Both the position numbers and the translations under genes were made by a program. 64,000 bases of DNA from Duganella sp. OV510 (GTDB lineage Bacteria > Pseudomonadota > Gammaproteobacteria > Burkholderiales > Burkholderiaceae_D). The first letter of the stretch is position 1; every line of letters starts with the position of its first letter. Below the pieces are notes generated by a model, which was given only the letters and a program-made list of their open reading frames with translations, had not been told where the DNA came from and did not search any database. Where the stretch lies: the NCBI RefSeq assembly GCF_900100205.1, contig NZ_FNEQ01000001.1, forward strand, positions 806,001-870,000, in the 5' to 3' direction. Shown piece after piece: positions 28,110 through 36,160 of the stretch.

Positions 28110-28856
28110 ATCGACAAGCTTATTGTCTCCAGCAGCCGCCATCCCGCCTGGACTGTTGCCGCCAGCATCCCGGCCGCCGCCTCAAACGGTCTCGCCGTCA
28201 CGCTGCAGCAGTTGCTGGCCAGCCCGGAATTTGCCAAGGCGCCGCGCCTGCGCCGCCTGCTGGCCTTCCTGGTTGAAAAACGCATGGACGGCGCCTTGCG
28301 CGATCTGAACGAATATACGATCGGCATTGAAGTGTTTGAACGCACCGCAAGTTCTTTCCATACCGGAGAAGACCCGGTGGTTCGGGTACAGATGGGCCGT
28401 CTGCGCGACAAGCTGGCCGCCTATTACCTCGGTTCCGGTCGCCATGCGCCGCATGCACTGGTCATTCCTAAGGGGAGCTATGTACCTTTGCTGCACAACG
28501 CCGGCTTGCCCACGCCCCGGCCACTGGCGCTGGCGCCATTACGCTGCCTGGCGCAAGACGCGCCGGCAAGCGTGTTCGTACAGGGACTGAATGAAGAGCT
28601 GATTGACCATTTGTTCCGTCGTTTTGGCGCTGCGCCGGGATTGCCTCAGGCACGGCAAGCGCTGGAGGGCAGCGTGCGGGCGGACGCCGGTCATCTACGC
28701 GTTTCGGTCCGGTTGCGCGATACGGCAAGCGGCAACTTGCTGTGGTCAGCGCAATTCGACCACCAGCAAGCCATGTCGATCGCGCTGCAAGCGTCGCTCG
28801 CTGCGGAGATCGGCACCGCGCTGCAAAGCTACTTCATCCTTAACGGCAACGAATGA
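28110..28856 (+). CDS. Winged-helix regulator with TolB-like domain; apparent ATC start
   Basis: The product has a winged-helix region of the kind found in TPR/TolB-type regulators (RLRRLLAFLVE, LNEYTIGIEVF, DPVVRVQMGRLRDKL, IPKGSYVPLL). A TolB-like domain follows (LAPLRCLA, LRVSVRLRDTASGNLLWSAQFD). It ends there, without the usual TPR tail. The frame is open from a TAA at 28026 but has no ATG, GTG or TTG before a TTG at 28212, which would cut into the first helix. A strong AAGGAG (28098-28103) lies six bases before ATC at 28110, used here as the start (248 residues). The alternative is TTG 28212 (214 residues). Confidence 0.7.
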   Translation: MDKLIVSSSRHPAWTVAASIPAAASNGLAVTLQQLLASPEFAKAPRLRRLLAFLVEKRMDGALRDLNEYTIGIEVFERTASSFHTGEDPVVRVQMGRLRDKLAAYYLGSGRHAPHALVIPKGSYVPLLHNAGLPTPRPLALAPLRCLAQDAPASVFVQGLNEELIDHLFRRFGAAPGLPQARQALEGSVRADAGHLRVSVRLRDTASGNLLWSAQFDHQQAMSIALQASLAAEIGTALQSYFILNGNE

Positions 28857-29385
28857 TGAAGTTGAGATTGAGGTTGACCGGCCTGGTTTCATCGGCAGTC
28901 CGCACCGTGTCAGCCGGCACGTAATTGGTGGTCGACTGCATCGGCTTGGCCGTATACAGCGGGCTCCCCTCCGTCGCCAGCACCACCATGGCATCCGGCA
29001 GCAGCACCGGCTCAGTGTAGTCATGTTCATGTGATTGGAAGGCGTCGGCCTGGTGGGAGCCAACCCGGTTGCCCACATTGCCGCCTTCCTTGACCGCCTT
29101 GCGTTCCGCATTGTCAGCGGCCAGATTGCCACTCACGCCCCGCATGAAACATCCTTGCAGGTCGGGCAGATTGAAATGACTGGCATCGCCGCCATAGGCG
29201 CTACCCAGCAGGTCGGACAATTCCGGGTAATCGCCGCGCAGCAGTGAAGCGCCGTCGCACAAGCGCCAGCCATCCCTGAACAGTTGCCAGCGCAAGCGCT
29301 CGATGCGCTGCGTCGGCGCATCGTGCAAGGCCAGCGGTCCAGCAAAAGGCAGGATAGTGCCGACCGGCACCGCGCCAGAAATCAT
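28840..29385 (-). CDS. Phage tail-collar domain protein
   Basis: A 181-residue protein with the phage tail-collar fold seen in tail fibres and microcystin-dependent proteins: PVGTILPFAG at the N-terminus, GWRLCDGASLLRGDYPEL, FNLPDLQGCFMRGV in the middle and NLNLNFIIR at the end. It has no signal peptide. Its start overlaps the stop of the 976-residue unknown protein (ATGA), so it is the last gene of the six-gene operon. No other phage structural gene is present. In phage the domain forms trimeric receptor-binding tips; the role here is unknown. Confidence 0.85.
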   Translation of the reverse strand: MISGAVPVGTILPFAGPLALHDAPTQRIERLRWQLFRDGWRLCDGASLLRGDYPELSDLLGSAYGGDASHFNLPDLQGCFMRGVSGNLAADNAERKAVKEGGNVGNRVGSHQADAFQSHEHDYTEPVLLPDAMVVLATEGSPLYTAKPMQSTTNYVPADTVRTADETRPVNLNLNFIIRCR

Positions 29386-32312
29386 GGCGCCATCCCCAGC
29401 GAAGGCGCCAGTCCGGCCGGCGGCGGCCCGATAAAGCTGGGCAAATGGTCGCTTTCCTGCAGGTAGAGCATGGAGGTCGGCAAGCGCACGCTCCAGGGCG
29501 GCGTCTGGCTGGTCAAGACCTGCGACCGGCGCAACTGCTCGACCAGTTGCCGGCAGCTATCGGTCACAGGCGTCGCCTGTATCCCGCCAGGCCAGGAGCG
29601 GCCAAACTGCAATGCATACAGCAGTGGGATTTCGCTCCCCGGAAGCACCGTCAGCAACACCCGCGCAGCCGGCGCCCGCAGGAATTGCCGGAACAGACGG
29701 TCAGCGCCGGGCTCGGTGGCTGCGGCTGGCGCCGGCTCGGGCCATGCCGGTGGTGCGGCGACCGGCCATTCTTCATACTGCCAGGCCATTGCCTGCCAGT
29801 CCAGCGCTGGCGACAGCACGCGCCATTCCTGCGGCGCTGCGGGTGCCAGCAAGGCCAGGCAGCGCTGGCGCAAGGCGTCGCGCTGGACGTCGCCGCCGCG
29901 CCCGGCGCTGGCGGCGGCCACTGCGGCGGCCACCGCATCGGCGTAAGCGCGCTGCGATGCCTGATCGGCCTGCTGCAAGCGCTGGTAGATGCGGATCTGC
30001 CATGCCTTCATTGCACGTGCGCCGCTGCCCCCGGCCGCAGGGTCGCGCTGGCACAGCACCTCGATATTCACGACAAAGGCCGGCGCCGACGAAATCAGGG
30101 TCAGCGGAATCGCACCAGCGCGTCCCTGCACGGCAGAACTGATATCGGTCTTGCCGAACGCCGATTGCGAAGGCGCCGGCACGCTGACGCTGACTGCTGC
30201 GGCGCCGCTCGCGCTATCCTGCCCCGGCAGCGCGGCAACGTCCGCAGCCGGCGCGCTCGCTTGCGGAACCGTCACGCTCAACGCCAGCGGCAGCGTGCTG
30301 GCAGCCACCGTCACACTCACGCCCGCTACCACGCCAGCCAGGTTGTAACGACTGTCGGACAGTGCCGCCGTCACCTCTCCTGACACACCAAGGTAACCGT
30401 CGGGGACGTTTAATGCAGCACCGCTGGCGGCGCTGGCGCGGTCGAAGCTGGCGCATAGCCGCAGCGTTGCCGGCGGCGGCGCCTCCAGCTCGTCCAGGCC
30501 GTAAAAGGCGCCAAAGTCCTGATAATTTATTTCTGTAATCTGCTGGTAGCCCTTGCCATCTGTCGCACCAAAAGTCAGTGGCGCTACCGGCGGCGCGGCG
30601 CTGATGCCATGCTCGGCCTTGACTTGTGCCAGCCAATCCTGGGCGGGTTGTTCAAACAGAAAAGACAGCACCAGCCTTTGCCCCAGGTTTTCCATGTGTA
30701 CCTGCAGCAGGCGGTCAATCCAGCGGTAAACGCCAACCAGGCGGCCATTGCCGGCGTTATCGATCAGATTGCTTTGGCGGCGTTCCTGCAACTGCTGCCA
30801 GATCCGCTTGCGCTGCCAGCCCACCCGCTGGCCCAGCCGCGTCGCCGCTTGCTCGGTCACGCGCTGCGCCAGCTGCGCCGCCTGACGTGCGCCCCAGCCG
30901 CTGCGCGCATCGCCGCCAGCAGCGCTTCCAGACAGGGTCAGGTCCAGATTGGCATAGGACGGATGCACATTATTCATGTCGCGCAACAAACCGTCGGCCG
31001 CCATCACCGCCTGCATCGCGTCACCCAGCTCGCTGGCGGCGGCAGTATGTTGCTGCTCTTCGCTCAACCCGGTCTGCTCGCCCAGTTGGCGCTCATGCAG
31101 CACATCCTGCACGACCTGCCGTTCCTGTACCTCCTGGCGTTCACGCGGCATCACATTGACCACTTCCGCCAGTTCGCCCGGCACGTAGGCCTGCAAGCGC
31201 TGGCGCGCCATTTTCAGCGTGCCCATGCCCAGCAGCTCCCACCGGCCCGCAGGCGCAAGCGGTGCCGGCTGCACGAAGGTCGGCAGCGTCAGCATCCTGG
31301 CTGCGACGAGATCCGGCATCGATAGCGTTGCGCTCAATGGCCGCAGACGCAGCGCCGGCGTCGTCGCGGCCAGCGTTCCATCAGCCAGCAAGCCCAGCCA
31401 ATAGGCAGTCTGGGCCAGCGGATACAGTGCCGCGCTCAAGGCGGCATCGCTTGCGTCGCCACTCAGCGCCAACGCATACAGGGTTTGCCATAGGCAGGGA
31501 TTTTGTATATTTCTCCAATCGCTGGCGTCGAGGAAGGCATTGACCGTCATCTGTAGCTGAGCTTCCACCACCTGTTCCAGCACATCGATGGATGGTTGCG
31601 GAGGCAGTGCTTCCAGCTCAACGCGCAACAGCGAAAAAGCTTGGGTCAGCGACAGCTTCTCAGCCAAGTTATCCAGCTTGACACTGTCTGCGCCTTTCAA
31701 AAAGGCAGTGGCCACCTGGCGCTTCTGCGCGGCGGCATCGGCGCCAACGCAACGCTGCAGGTTCTTGTACAAAGCGAAATCCGCAAACCCGCTGCAGGAA
31801 GCGAACGACACCACCATTTCCTGCTGCAGATGAGGATCCGGCGCATGTAGCCAGATGAACGGAAACAGGTCGGCGGCCGCAGGCAATGCATCGATCCGGT
31901 AGGCCTGCGCAGCAGTCTCATCGCGTGGGGGATAAAAAGGCGGTGGTGGAGGGAACGGTGGCGGGCCAGGATCATCGCTATACCAGCCACCGATCACGGC
32001 GTCGAAGAACTCCGCGCTGGACAAAGGCAGGCAGCAGCGCAAATAGATGCCGGGAACAGCATGTTCATCGCCGGCATCCGCGCTCAGCGTGACATCGATC
32101 ACGCCAAGTTGCACGATGCGGTGCTTCCCCAACCTCAGTGTGAAGGTGGATTCGCTGTTTCCTTTGTCATCGCGGATATCCACGCTGACGCTGGCGCCCA
32201 GCTCCGCAAACCGCCATTCAACATAGACCGTGACGTTGCCCCGTGCGACGATATCAAAGTTGCCGCAGATGGCCGGGTCGACCGTCTCCAGCAGCACCGT
32301 TTCCTCTTGCAT
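29382..32312 (-). CDS. Large unknown protein (976 residues) with coiled-coil centre
   Basis: I do not recognise this family. The first 110 residues are beta-rich. A proline run follows (GPPPFPPPPPFYPP). Then come about 250 helical residues, the conserved-looking stretch GELAEVVNVMPRERQEVQER, and a charged Gln/Glu/Arg coiled coil to about residue 560. A beta-rich Ala/Ser/Val region and a mixed C-terminus close it. No signal peptide or membrane helix is visible. The ATG at 32312 follows GGGAG at good spacing; an in-frame TTG at 32318 is less likely. It is translationally coupled to the tail-collar gene. A structural or scaffold role is only a guess. Confidence 0.8.
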   Translation of the reverse strand: MQEETVLLETVDPAICGNFDIVARGNVTVYVEWRFAELGASVSVDIRDDKGNSESTFTLRLGKHRIVQLGVIDVTLSADAGDEHAVPGIYLRCCLPLSSAEFFDAVIGGWYSDDPGPPPFPPPPPFYPPRDETAAQAYRIDALPAAADLFPFIWLHAPDPHLQQEMVVSFASCSGFADFALYKNLQRCVGADAAAQKRQVATAFLKGADSVKLDNLAEKLSLTQAFSLLRVELEALPPQPSIDVLEQVVEAQLQMTVNAFLDASDWRNIQNPCLWQTLYALALSGDASDAALSAALYPLAQTAYWLGLLADGTLAATTPALRLRPLSATLSMPDLVAARMLTLPTFVQPAPLAPAGRWELLGMGTLKMARQRLQAYVPGELAEVVNVMPRERQEVQERQVVQDVLHERQLGEQTGLSEEQQHTAAASELGDAMQAVMAADGLLRDMNNVHPSYANLDLTLSGSAAGGDARSGWGARQAAQLAQRVTEQAATRLGQRVGWQRKRIWQQLQERRQSNLIDNAGNGRLVGVYRWIDRLLQVHMENLGQRLVLSFLFEQPAQDWLAQVKAEHGISAAPPVAPLTFGATDGKGYQQITEINYQDFGAFYGLDELEAPPPATLRLCASFDRASAASGAALNVPDGYLGVSGEVTAALSDSRYNLAGVVAGVSVTVAASTLPLALSVTVPQASAPAADVAALPGQDSASGAAAVSVSVPAPSQSAFGKTDISSAVQGRAGAIPLTLISSAPAFVVNIEVLCQRDPAAGGSGARAMKAWQIRIYQRLQQADQASQRAYADAVAAAVAAASAGRGGDVQRDALRQRCLALLAPAAPQEWRVLSPALDWQAMAWQYEEWPVAAPPAWPEPAPAAATEPGADRLFRQFLRAPAARVLLTVLPGSEIPLLYALQFGRSWPGGIQATPVTDSCRQLVEQLRRSQVLTSQTPPWSVRLPTSMLYLQESDHLPSFIGPPPAGLAPSLGMAP

Positions 32313-32362
32313 GGTCAAGCTCCCGAGCGGCGGCGCCGGCGTGCCGGCGCCGCCAATTGATG

Positions 32363-32959
32363 TTAATAGTCGTTACCGGAATCGATCGCTTCCCGGACAA
32401 TCGGCATCAATGCATCGAGCAAGTCATCCAGTGGATAGAATTTGCTCTCCACGCCAGAAGGAATTGGCGTCACCGGCAGAAAACGGGGATCGCTCACGCC
32501 AGCGTCGCTCGGCTGCGGTAAAAATCCCAGCGCCTGAAAATGAATTTCCGGCACCATCAGCAGCACGGGTGAGTAATCGCCATTCAGTTCGGCCTCGGCT
32601 GTTTCAATCGCATTGGTAAACCCGTCGACAAACGGTCCGGCCTGCAACATCTGATGCTCCACCGCGACATCGCCGTCAAATCGATGGACGGTCTCAACAT
32701 AAGCCTGCGCAACCGCCCTTGTTTTAATCAGCACTTGATAGCGCACCCCGGCAGGGCGGATATCGTCCTTGTTGAGCCGGCCGGCGGCATCGACGTTCAG
32801 CACAAAGACTGGCACCGGCGACACCGCCGACAGTTGGGAAGCAGTCGACGTCTGCAGCAGGCTGCGCGCCGAAGCGTCTTGGAGATGCAACTGTGCCAGC
32901 GCAGCCATGACAATTTTTTGCCCGTTGCGGGGCTCCTGGTGGAATACAATGTTAGACAT
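32363..32959 (-). CDS. Unknown protein (198 residues)
   Basis: An unrecognised soluble protein starting MSNIVFHQEPRNGQK, with AAAGGA upstream. Visible features are a beta segment VSPVPVFVLNVDAAG, an acidic helix AIETAEAELNGDY and an acidic C-terminus (DLLDALMPIVREAIDSGNDY). It has no signal peptide. It lies 11 bases after the papain-like protease stop and 50 before the large unknown protein, in the same operon. Confidence 0.72.
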   Translation of the reverse strand: MSNIVFHQEPRNGQKIVMAALAQLHLQDASARSLLQTSTASQLSAVSPVPVFVLNVDAAGRLNKDDIRPAGVRYQVLIKTRAVAQAYVETVHRFDGDVAVEHQMLQAGPFVDGFTNAIETAEAELNGDYSPVLLMVPEIHFQALGFLPQPSDAGVSDPRFLPVTPIPSGVESKFYPLDDLLDALMPIVREAIDSGNDY

Positions 32960-32970
32960 GGTGCGATCCT

Positions 32971-33762
32971 TTACTTGGTGGTATATGAACGTTTCCAGAT
33001 GGCGTCTGGATAGCTGTTGCCGGGGAAACCTTTGAAGCTGACAATGCTGGTGCTGGCAGTGGCCGGATCCTGTACCGTGATGGTTGCCGTATCACCGGCG
33101 CCGGCGTAGCCGCTGATCACGATCGCGTGCCCAATGGTTTTATTTGGCCAGTTCAGGCTCATCGCGATCGGATGTTGTGCCGCGATTTCGGTCTCCACCT
33201 TGCTTAGCGTCAGCCCATCCGGCGTCGTAGCATTCAAATGACCGACATGGCGCAGCGCGGTCGCGGTCGCGAAAGGCTTGTTGCACTCTGATGGGGGCGC
33301 CTTCACATCGCAGCTCGTCAATTTGAGTTCGGAGTTGGCCAGCTCCCCTTGGGTTTTCTTTGCCGAGCCGTAAAAATCTACCACACTGCTGGTCACTGCC
33401 GCCCAGCACCATTTCGACATCTGCTGCTTCTGTATCGCAAACACGCCTGGTTCGCCATCAGGCAACTGCGTGGTACCGAGCCGTGTCGCTGGGTCCGTAT
33501 CCCGTTCCCACACCACACCATCGAGTACCCGTAAGGTCGTGTCGGCGTTTTCGATCAGCACGGAGGGCAGTACCTGATTGATCTCCGAGCCATTGATCAT
33601 GCCGCTGACCAAACCGGCGCTGCCGGGACCGTTCCATTTCAGCGGCGAATCAACCGATTCTCCCGCTTCCAGCGCCAGCATCCGCGTCTTGCCATCGCTC
33701 CCGGTAACATAGAACGTGACAACGCTCGATGACTCGTTCTGTAAAGTTAAAACCTTCGTCAT
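32971..33762 (-). CDS. Papain-like cysteine peptidase with N-terminal beta domain
   Basis: A 263-residue protein. Residues 1-100 form a beta-rich domain. The peptidase part starts with QKQQMSKWCWAA, where Cys119 is the likely nucleophile and a preceding Gln the oxyanion residue; GHAIVISGY supplies His212 and VQDP supplies Asp232. The WCWAA motif is typical of C39/C70-like papain folds used in toxin processing and in secreted effectors. It has no signal peptide. The N-terminal region resembles the start of the 183-residue protein at 34413. It is the third gene of the operon, with AAGGAAG before the ATG. Confidence 0.83.
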   Translation of the reverse strand: MTKVLTLQNESSSVVTFYVTGSDGKTRMLALEAGESVDSPLKWNGPGSAGLVSGMINGSEINQVLPSVLIENADTTLRVLDGVVWERDTDPATRLGTTQLPDGEPGVFAIQKQQMSKWCWAAVTSSVVDFYGSAKKTQGELANSELKLTSCDVKAPPSECNKPFATATALRHVGHLNATTPDGLTLSKVETEIAAQHPIAMSLNWPNKTIGHAIVISGYAGAGDTATITVQDPATASTSIVSFKGFPGNSYPDAIWKRSYTTK

Positions 33763-33792
33763 TTTGCTTCCTTTCGTTGAGAGTCAAGCACA

Positions 33793-34356
33793 TCAGACTT
33801 GCTTTAGCGTAGGCAAGAACCTGCCTTGCATCGACGCCAGTTCAATTACGAATGTCGTGTCCCAGTTGCGCACCTGCAGTGGCGCCGGCGTCAAGCCGTC
33901 GACCGTAACCGCCAGTACCAGATGGTCCCACTGGACCGCAGCGGTTTCGCCAGCCGGCACGACACAATCGACGACGAACGGCGTGCGGATCAGCATCAGG
34001 CTGAAAGCCACATCGCCACCGGTCCGATTACTCAACTCCAACACATTGCCTATCCCACTGCCCTGATGGGACAGTTGCAGACAAGGCACACCGGCCATGA
34101 GCATCTGCGCGACCTCCAGCCGCCCACCAATACCGTCCTCCTGCAGCGAAGCGGTGTAGTCGACCAGCGTGGCCGGATCGGTGTAAGCAACGGTAGCCGA
34201 GATGCCTGCCTGGCGCGGATCGGGCAACTGCACAGTTCCACGCGCGGCAATCCACAGATCTGTCATGATGTGCTGTCCGCACCGCAGGCACGCCCGCGCC
34301 GGGGCGGAGGTCATATTGCTGAGCAGGAGTTTTCGCGTTCGTCCGGGAGGTATCAT
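33793..34356 (-). CDS. Unknown protein (187 residues)
   Basis: An unrecognised protein starting MIPPGRTRKLLLSN. A CxxC pair (CLRCGQH) occurs near residue 25, then a largely beta-stranded body with regular alternation (AGVPCLQLSHQGSGIGNVLELSN). The ATG at 34356 follows AAGGAG by five bases; a GTG two codons earlier overlaps that site. There is no signal peptide. It is the second gene of the operon, between a small beta protein and the papain-like protease. Confidence 0.72.
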   Translation of the reverse strand: MIPPGRTRKLLLSNMTSAPARACLRCGQHIMTDLWIAARGTVQLPDPRQAGISATVAYTDPATLVDYTASLQEDGIGGRLEVAQMLMAGVPCLQLSHQGSGIGNVLELSNRTGGDVAFSLMLIRTPFVVDCVVPAGETAAVQWDHLVLAVTVDGLTPAPLQVRNWDTTFVIELASMQGRFLPTLKQV

Positions 34357-34412
34357 CGTCACTCCTTAAAACACCATGGCTGGCTCGCCGTTCGACAAGC
34401 CAGCCGCAAAGC

Positions 34413-34964
34413 TTACGACTGACCCAGCAACAGGGAGAAGTAGCCCTCGTCTGCCGAAGCAGTTGCATCGATGGCGGTCACCTTGGCATTCGGGTTATTG
34501 GTGGTAGTGACGTCAGTCGTGATGCCTTTGACAACGGCGCTGATGGTGTAGGTATCGCTCAGCGTCAGTTCCTGTGCCAGGAAGGAGTCGCTCACCGAGA
34601 TGGCCTGCAGCGGCTTGCCATCCTTGACGATGGTGAAGATTACCGTCGGCAGGCAGGTCTTCTCAAATTGCAGCTTATTCGGCTTGGTGCTAGCCGACTT
34701 CACCAGATCGAAGATGTAGGTTTGCTGGCTGCGGTGCTGGATGACGCGCGCCTGAAAGCGCGCAGCACCGTCCACCTTGAGTGGCGCCGAGGTGTAGGTG
34801 TTGCCATCGATCGTGGCCTGGGCCGTTACCATATATTCGTTCTCGGTCGGAATGCTGACGCTGCCTTGCGGCTCTACGGCGGGCAGCGAAACGACGACCT
34901 GGTCGCCTTTCAGAACGGTAAACTGTGCATCGTACTTGGTAGTGTTGTTCAGAATAATTGCCAT
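34413..34964 (-). CDS. Small beta-rich unknown protein (183 residues)
   Basis: An unrecognised protein starting MAIILNNTTKYDAQFTVL, with TAGGAG upstream. The sequence alternates like one or two Ig-like beta sandwiches and carries no signal peptide or membrane helix. Its first 45 residues have the same spacing of hydrophobic residues, Asn, Phe and Gly-Ser-Val as the N-terminus of the neighbouring protease (LxNxT/S...F.V...D...G.SV). It is the first gene of the operon. It might be a structural subunit or a protease partner (inference). Confidence 0.72.
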   Translation of the reverse strand: MAIILNNTTKYDAQFTVLKGDQVVVSLPAVEPQGSVSIPTENEYMVTAQATIDGNTYTSAPLKVDGAARFQARVIQHRSQQTYIFDLVKSASTKPNKLQFEKTCLPTVIFTIVKDGKPLQAISVSDSFLAQELTLSDTYTISAVVKGITTDVTTTNNPNAKVTAIDATASADEGYFSLLLGQS

Positions 34965-35413
34965 TTGAAACTCCTAAAGTAATCGCGTTAAGTGCGCTCG
35001 GTTAAACAGGGATATCGGAGATGACATTGACACTTGCTAGGCCGGTCTCAATCAGCGAATCCGATGGAGAGAAGATACCGGCTGGCTTTGGCTGCAATAA
35101 GTATCGATAGGTAACAACTGGCTTGTTACGCACACCGGGGACTGAATGCTCCCACGCGTCCGCGAATTCGGTGGGACGGGTCAGGATGAAGATGCTCGGG
35201 ATGACAACACTAAAACAACATTTAATTGCCTGAAGCCACCTTAAAACTATCGCATTGTCACGATATCAAGAGAGTAGATGTCTTGGACAAAGCGTTCCTT
35301 TTTCACAACGCCACCTCCCCATTGTGGCAGAGCACGCACTACATGGCGGACCAAGGGTTATAAGATATACATTGATTAGCGGTCCATCGTGTGTAGCACC
35401 CAGAGGAGACGGC
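34965..35413. other. Intergenic region between the unknown operon and the oxidase cluster
   Basis: This 449-base region separates two divergently transcribed operons. It holds the start-less reverse frame at 35002-35265. I saw no convincing sigma-54 or sigma-70 promoter by eye. GC content looks lower than in the flanking genes. Confidence 0.5.
35002..35265 (-). pseudogene. Start-less open frame, possible gene remnant
   Basis: A reverse-strand frame stays open for 87 codons from a TGA at 35266-35268 to a TAA at 35002-35004. It reads plausibly as protein (TRPTEFADAWEHSVPGVRN, then LLQPKPAGIFSPSDSL) and ends VNVISDIPV. It has no ATG, and no GTG or TTG in its first half. It lies directly upstream of the six-gene operon and on the same strand. 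It may be the 3' end of a lost first gene or part of the leader. Confidence 0.35.
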
Positions 35414-36160
35414 ATGGTCCCATCCCGCGGTTTATCAGCTTTATTGGTTCTGAGTACCTTTGCCTGCCACGCCTATGCGCAGCAGGAAGCCAGCATCCCT
35501 GCCCCGCAGCGCGCGCCCGATACGATGGAGGCGCGTACTTTGGCGTGCGTCGGCTGTCATGGCGACAAGGGCCGTGGCGTCGCCAACGTCTATTTCCCGC
35601 GCCTGGCCGGCAAGCCATCCGGCTACCTGTACAACCAGCTGATCGCCTTCCAGGAAGGCCGCCGCCGCTATGCGCCGATGAATTACCTGTTGGCCTACCT
35701 GCCGCCCGCGTACCTGAAGCAGATGGCCGACTACTTCGCCGCCCAGAGTCCCGATCCGATCGCTGTCGCCGCGCCATCGGCGCCACCGGCCACCATCGCG
35801 CAAGGCCAGCAGATCGTCACCAAGGGCCTGCCCGACAAGAAGATTCCCGCCTGCACCACCTGTCACGGCGCCACGCTGACCGGCCGCGAGCCCGGCATTC
35901 CGGGCCTGCTCGGCCTGCGCACCGATTATGTCAGCGCACAGCTGGGCGCCTGGCGCTACGGCACCCGCACCGCGCTGTCGCCGGACTGCATGCAGCTGAT
36001 CGCCTCAACACTGTCGGAACCTGAAGTGGCGGCAGTCTCGTCCTACCTGGCCACGCTGCCGGTGCCAGCCAATGACAAGCCAGCGCCAGCCGACAACACC
36101 CAATTGCCGATGGGCTGCGGCAGCCAGAATCCGCACGCGGCGGCGGGAGCCAAGCCATGA
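35414..36160 (+). CDS. Diheme cytochrome c (c553-like), secreted
   Basis: A 248-residue periplasmic protein with a signal peptide (LSALLVLSTFACHAYA) and two class I cytochrome domains. The heme sites are CVGCH and CTTCH. The start at 35414 follows AGAGGAGAC; the frame is open further upstream. Its stop overlaps the next gene (ATGA). It is the first gene of a heme-copper oxidase operon and probably carries electrons to it. Confidence 0.9.
   Translation: MVPSRGLSALLVLSTFACHAYAQQEASIPAPQRAPDTMEARTLACVGCHGDKGRGVANVYFPRLAGKPSGYLYNQLIAFQEGRRRYAPMNYLLAYLPPAYLKQMADYFAAQSPDPIAVAAPSAPPATIAQGQQIVTKGLPDKKIPACTTCHGATLTGREPGIPGLLGLRTDYVSAQLGAWRYGTRTALSPDCMQLIASTLSEPEVAAVSSYLATLPVPANDKPAPADNTQLPMGCGSQNPHAAAGAKP

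Noticed and set aside
28840..34964. Tailocin or contractile injection system
   Set aside because: Only a tail-collar domain is phage-like. No sheath, tube, baseplate, spike or AAA+ assembly protein is present.
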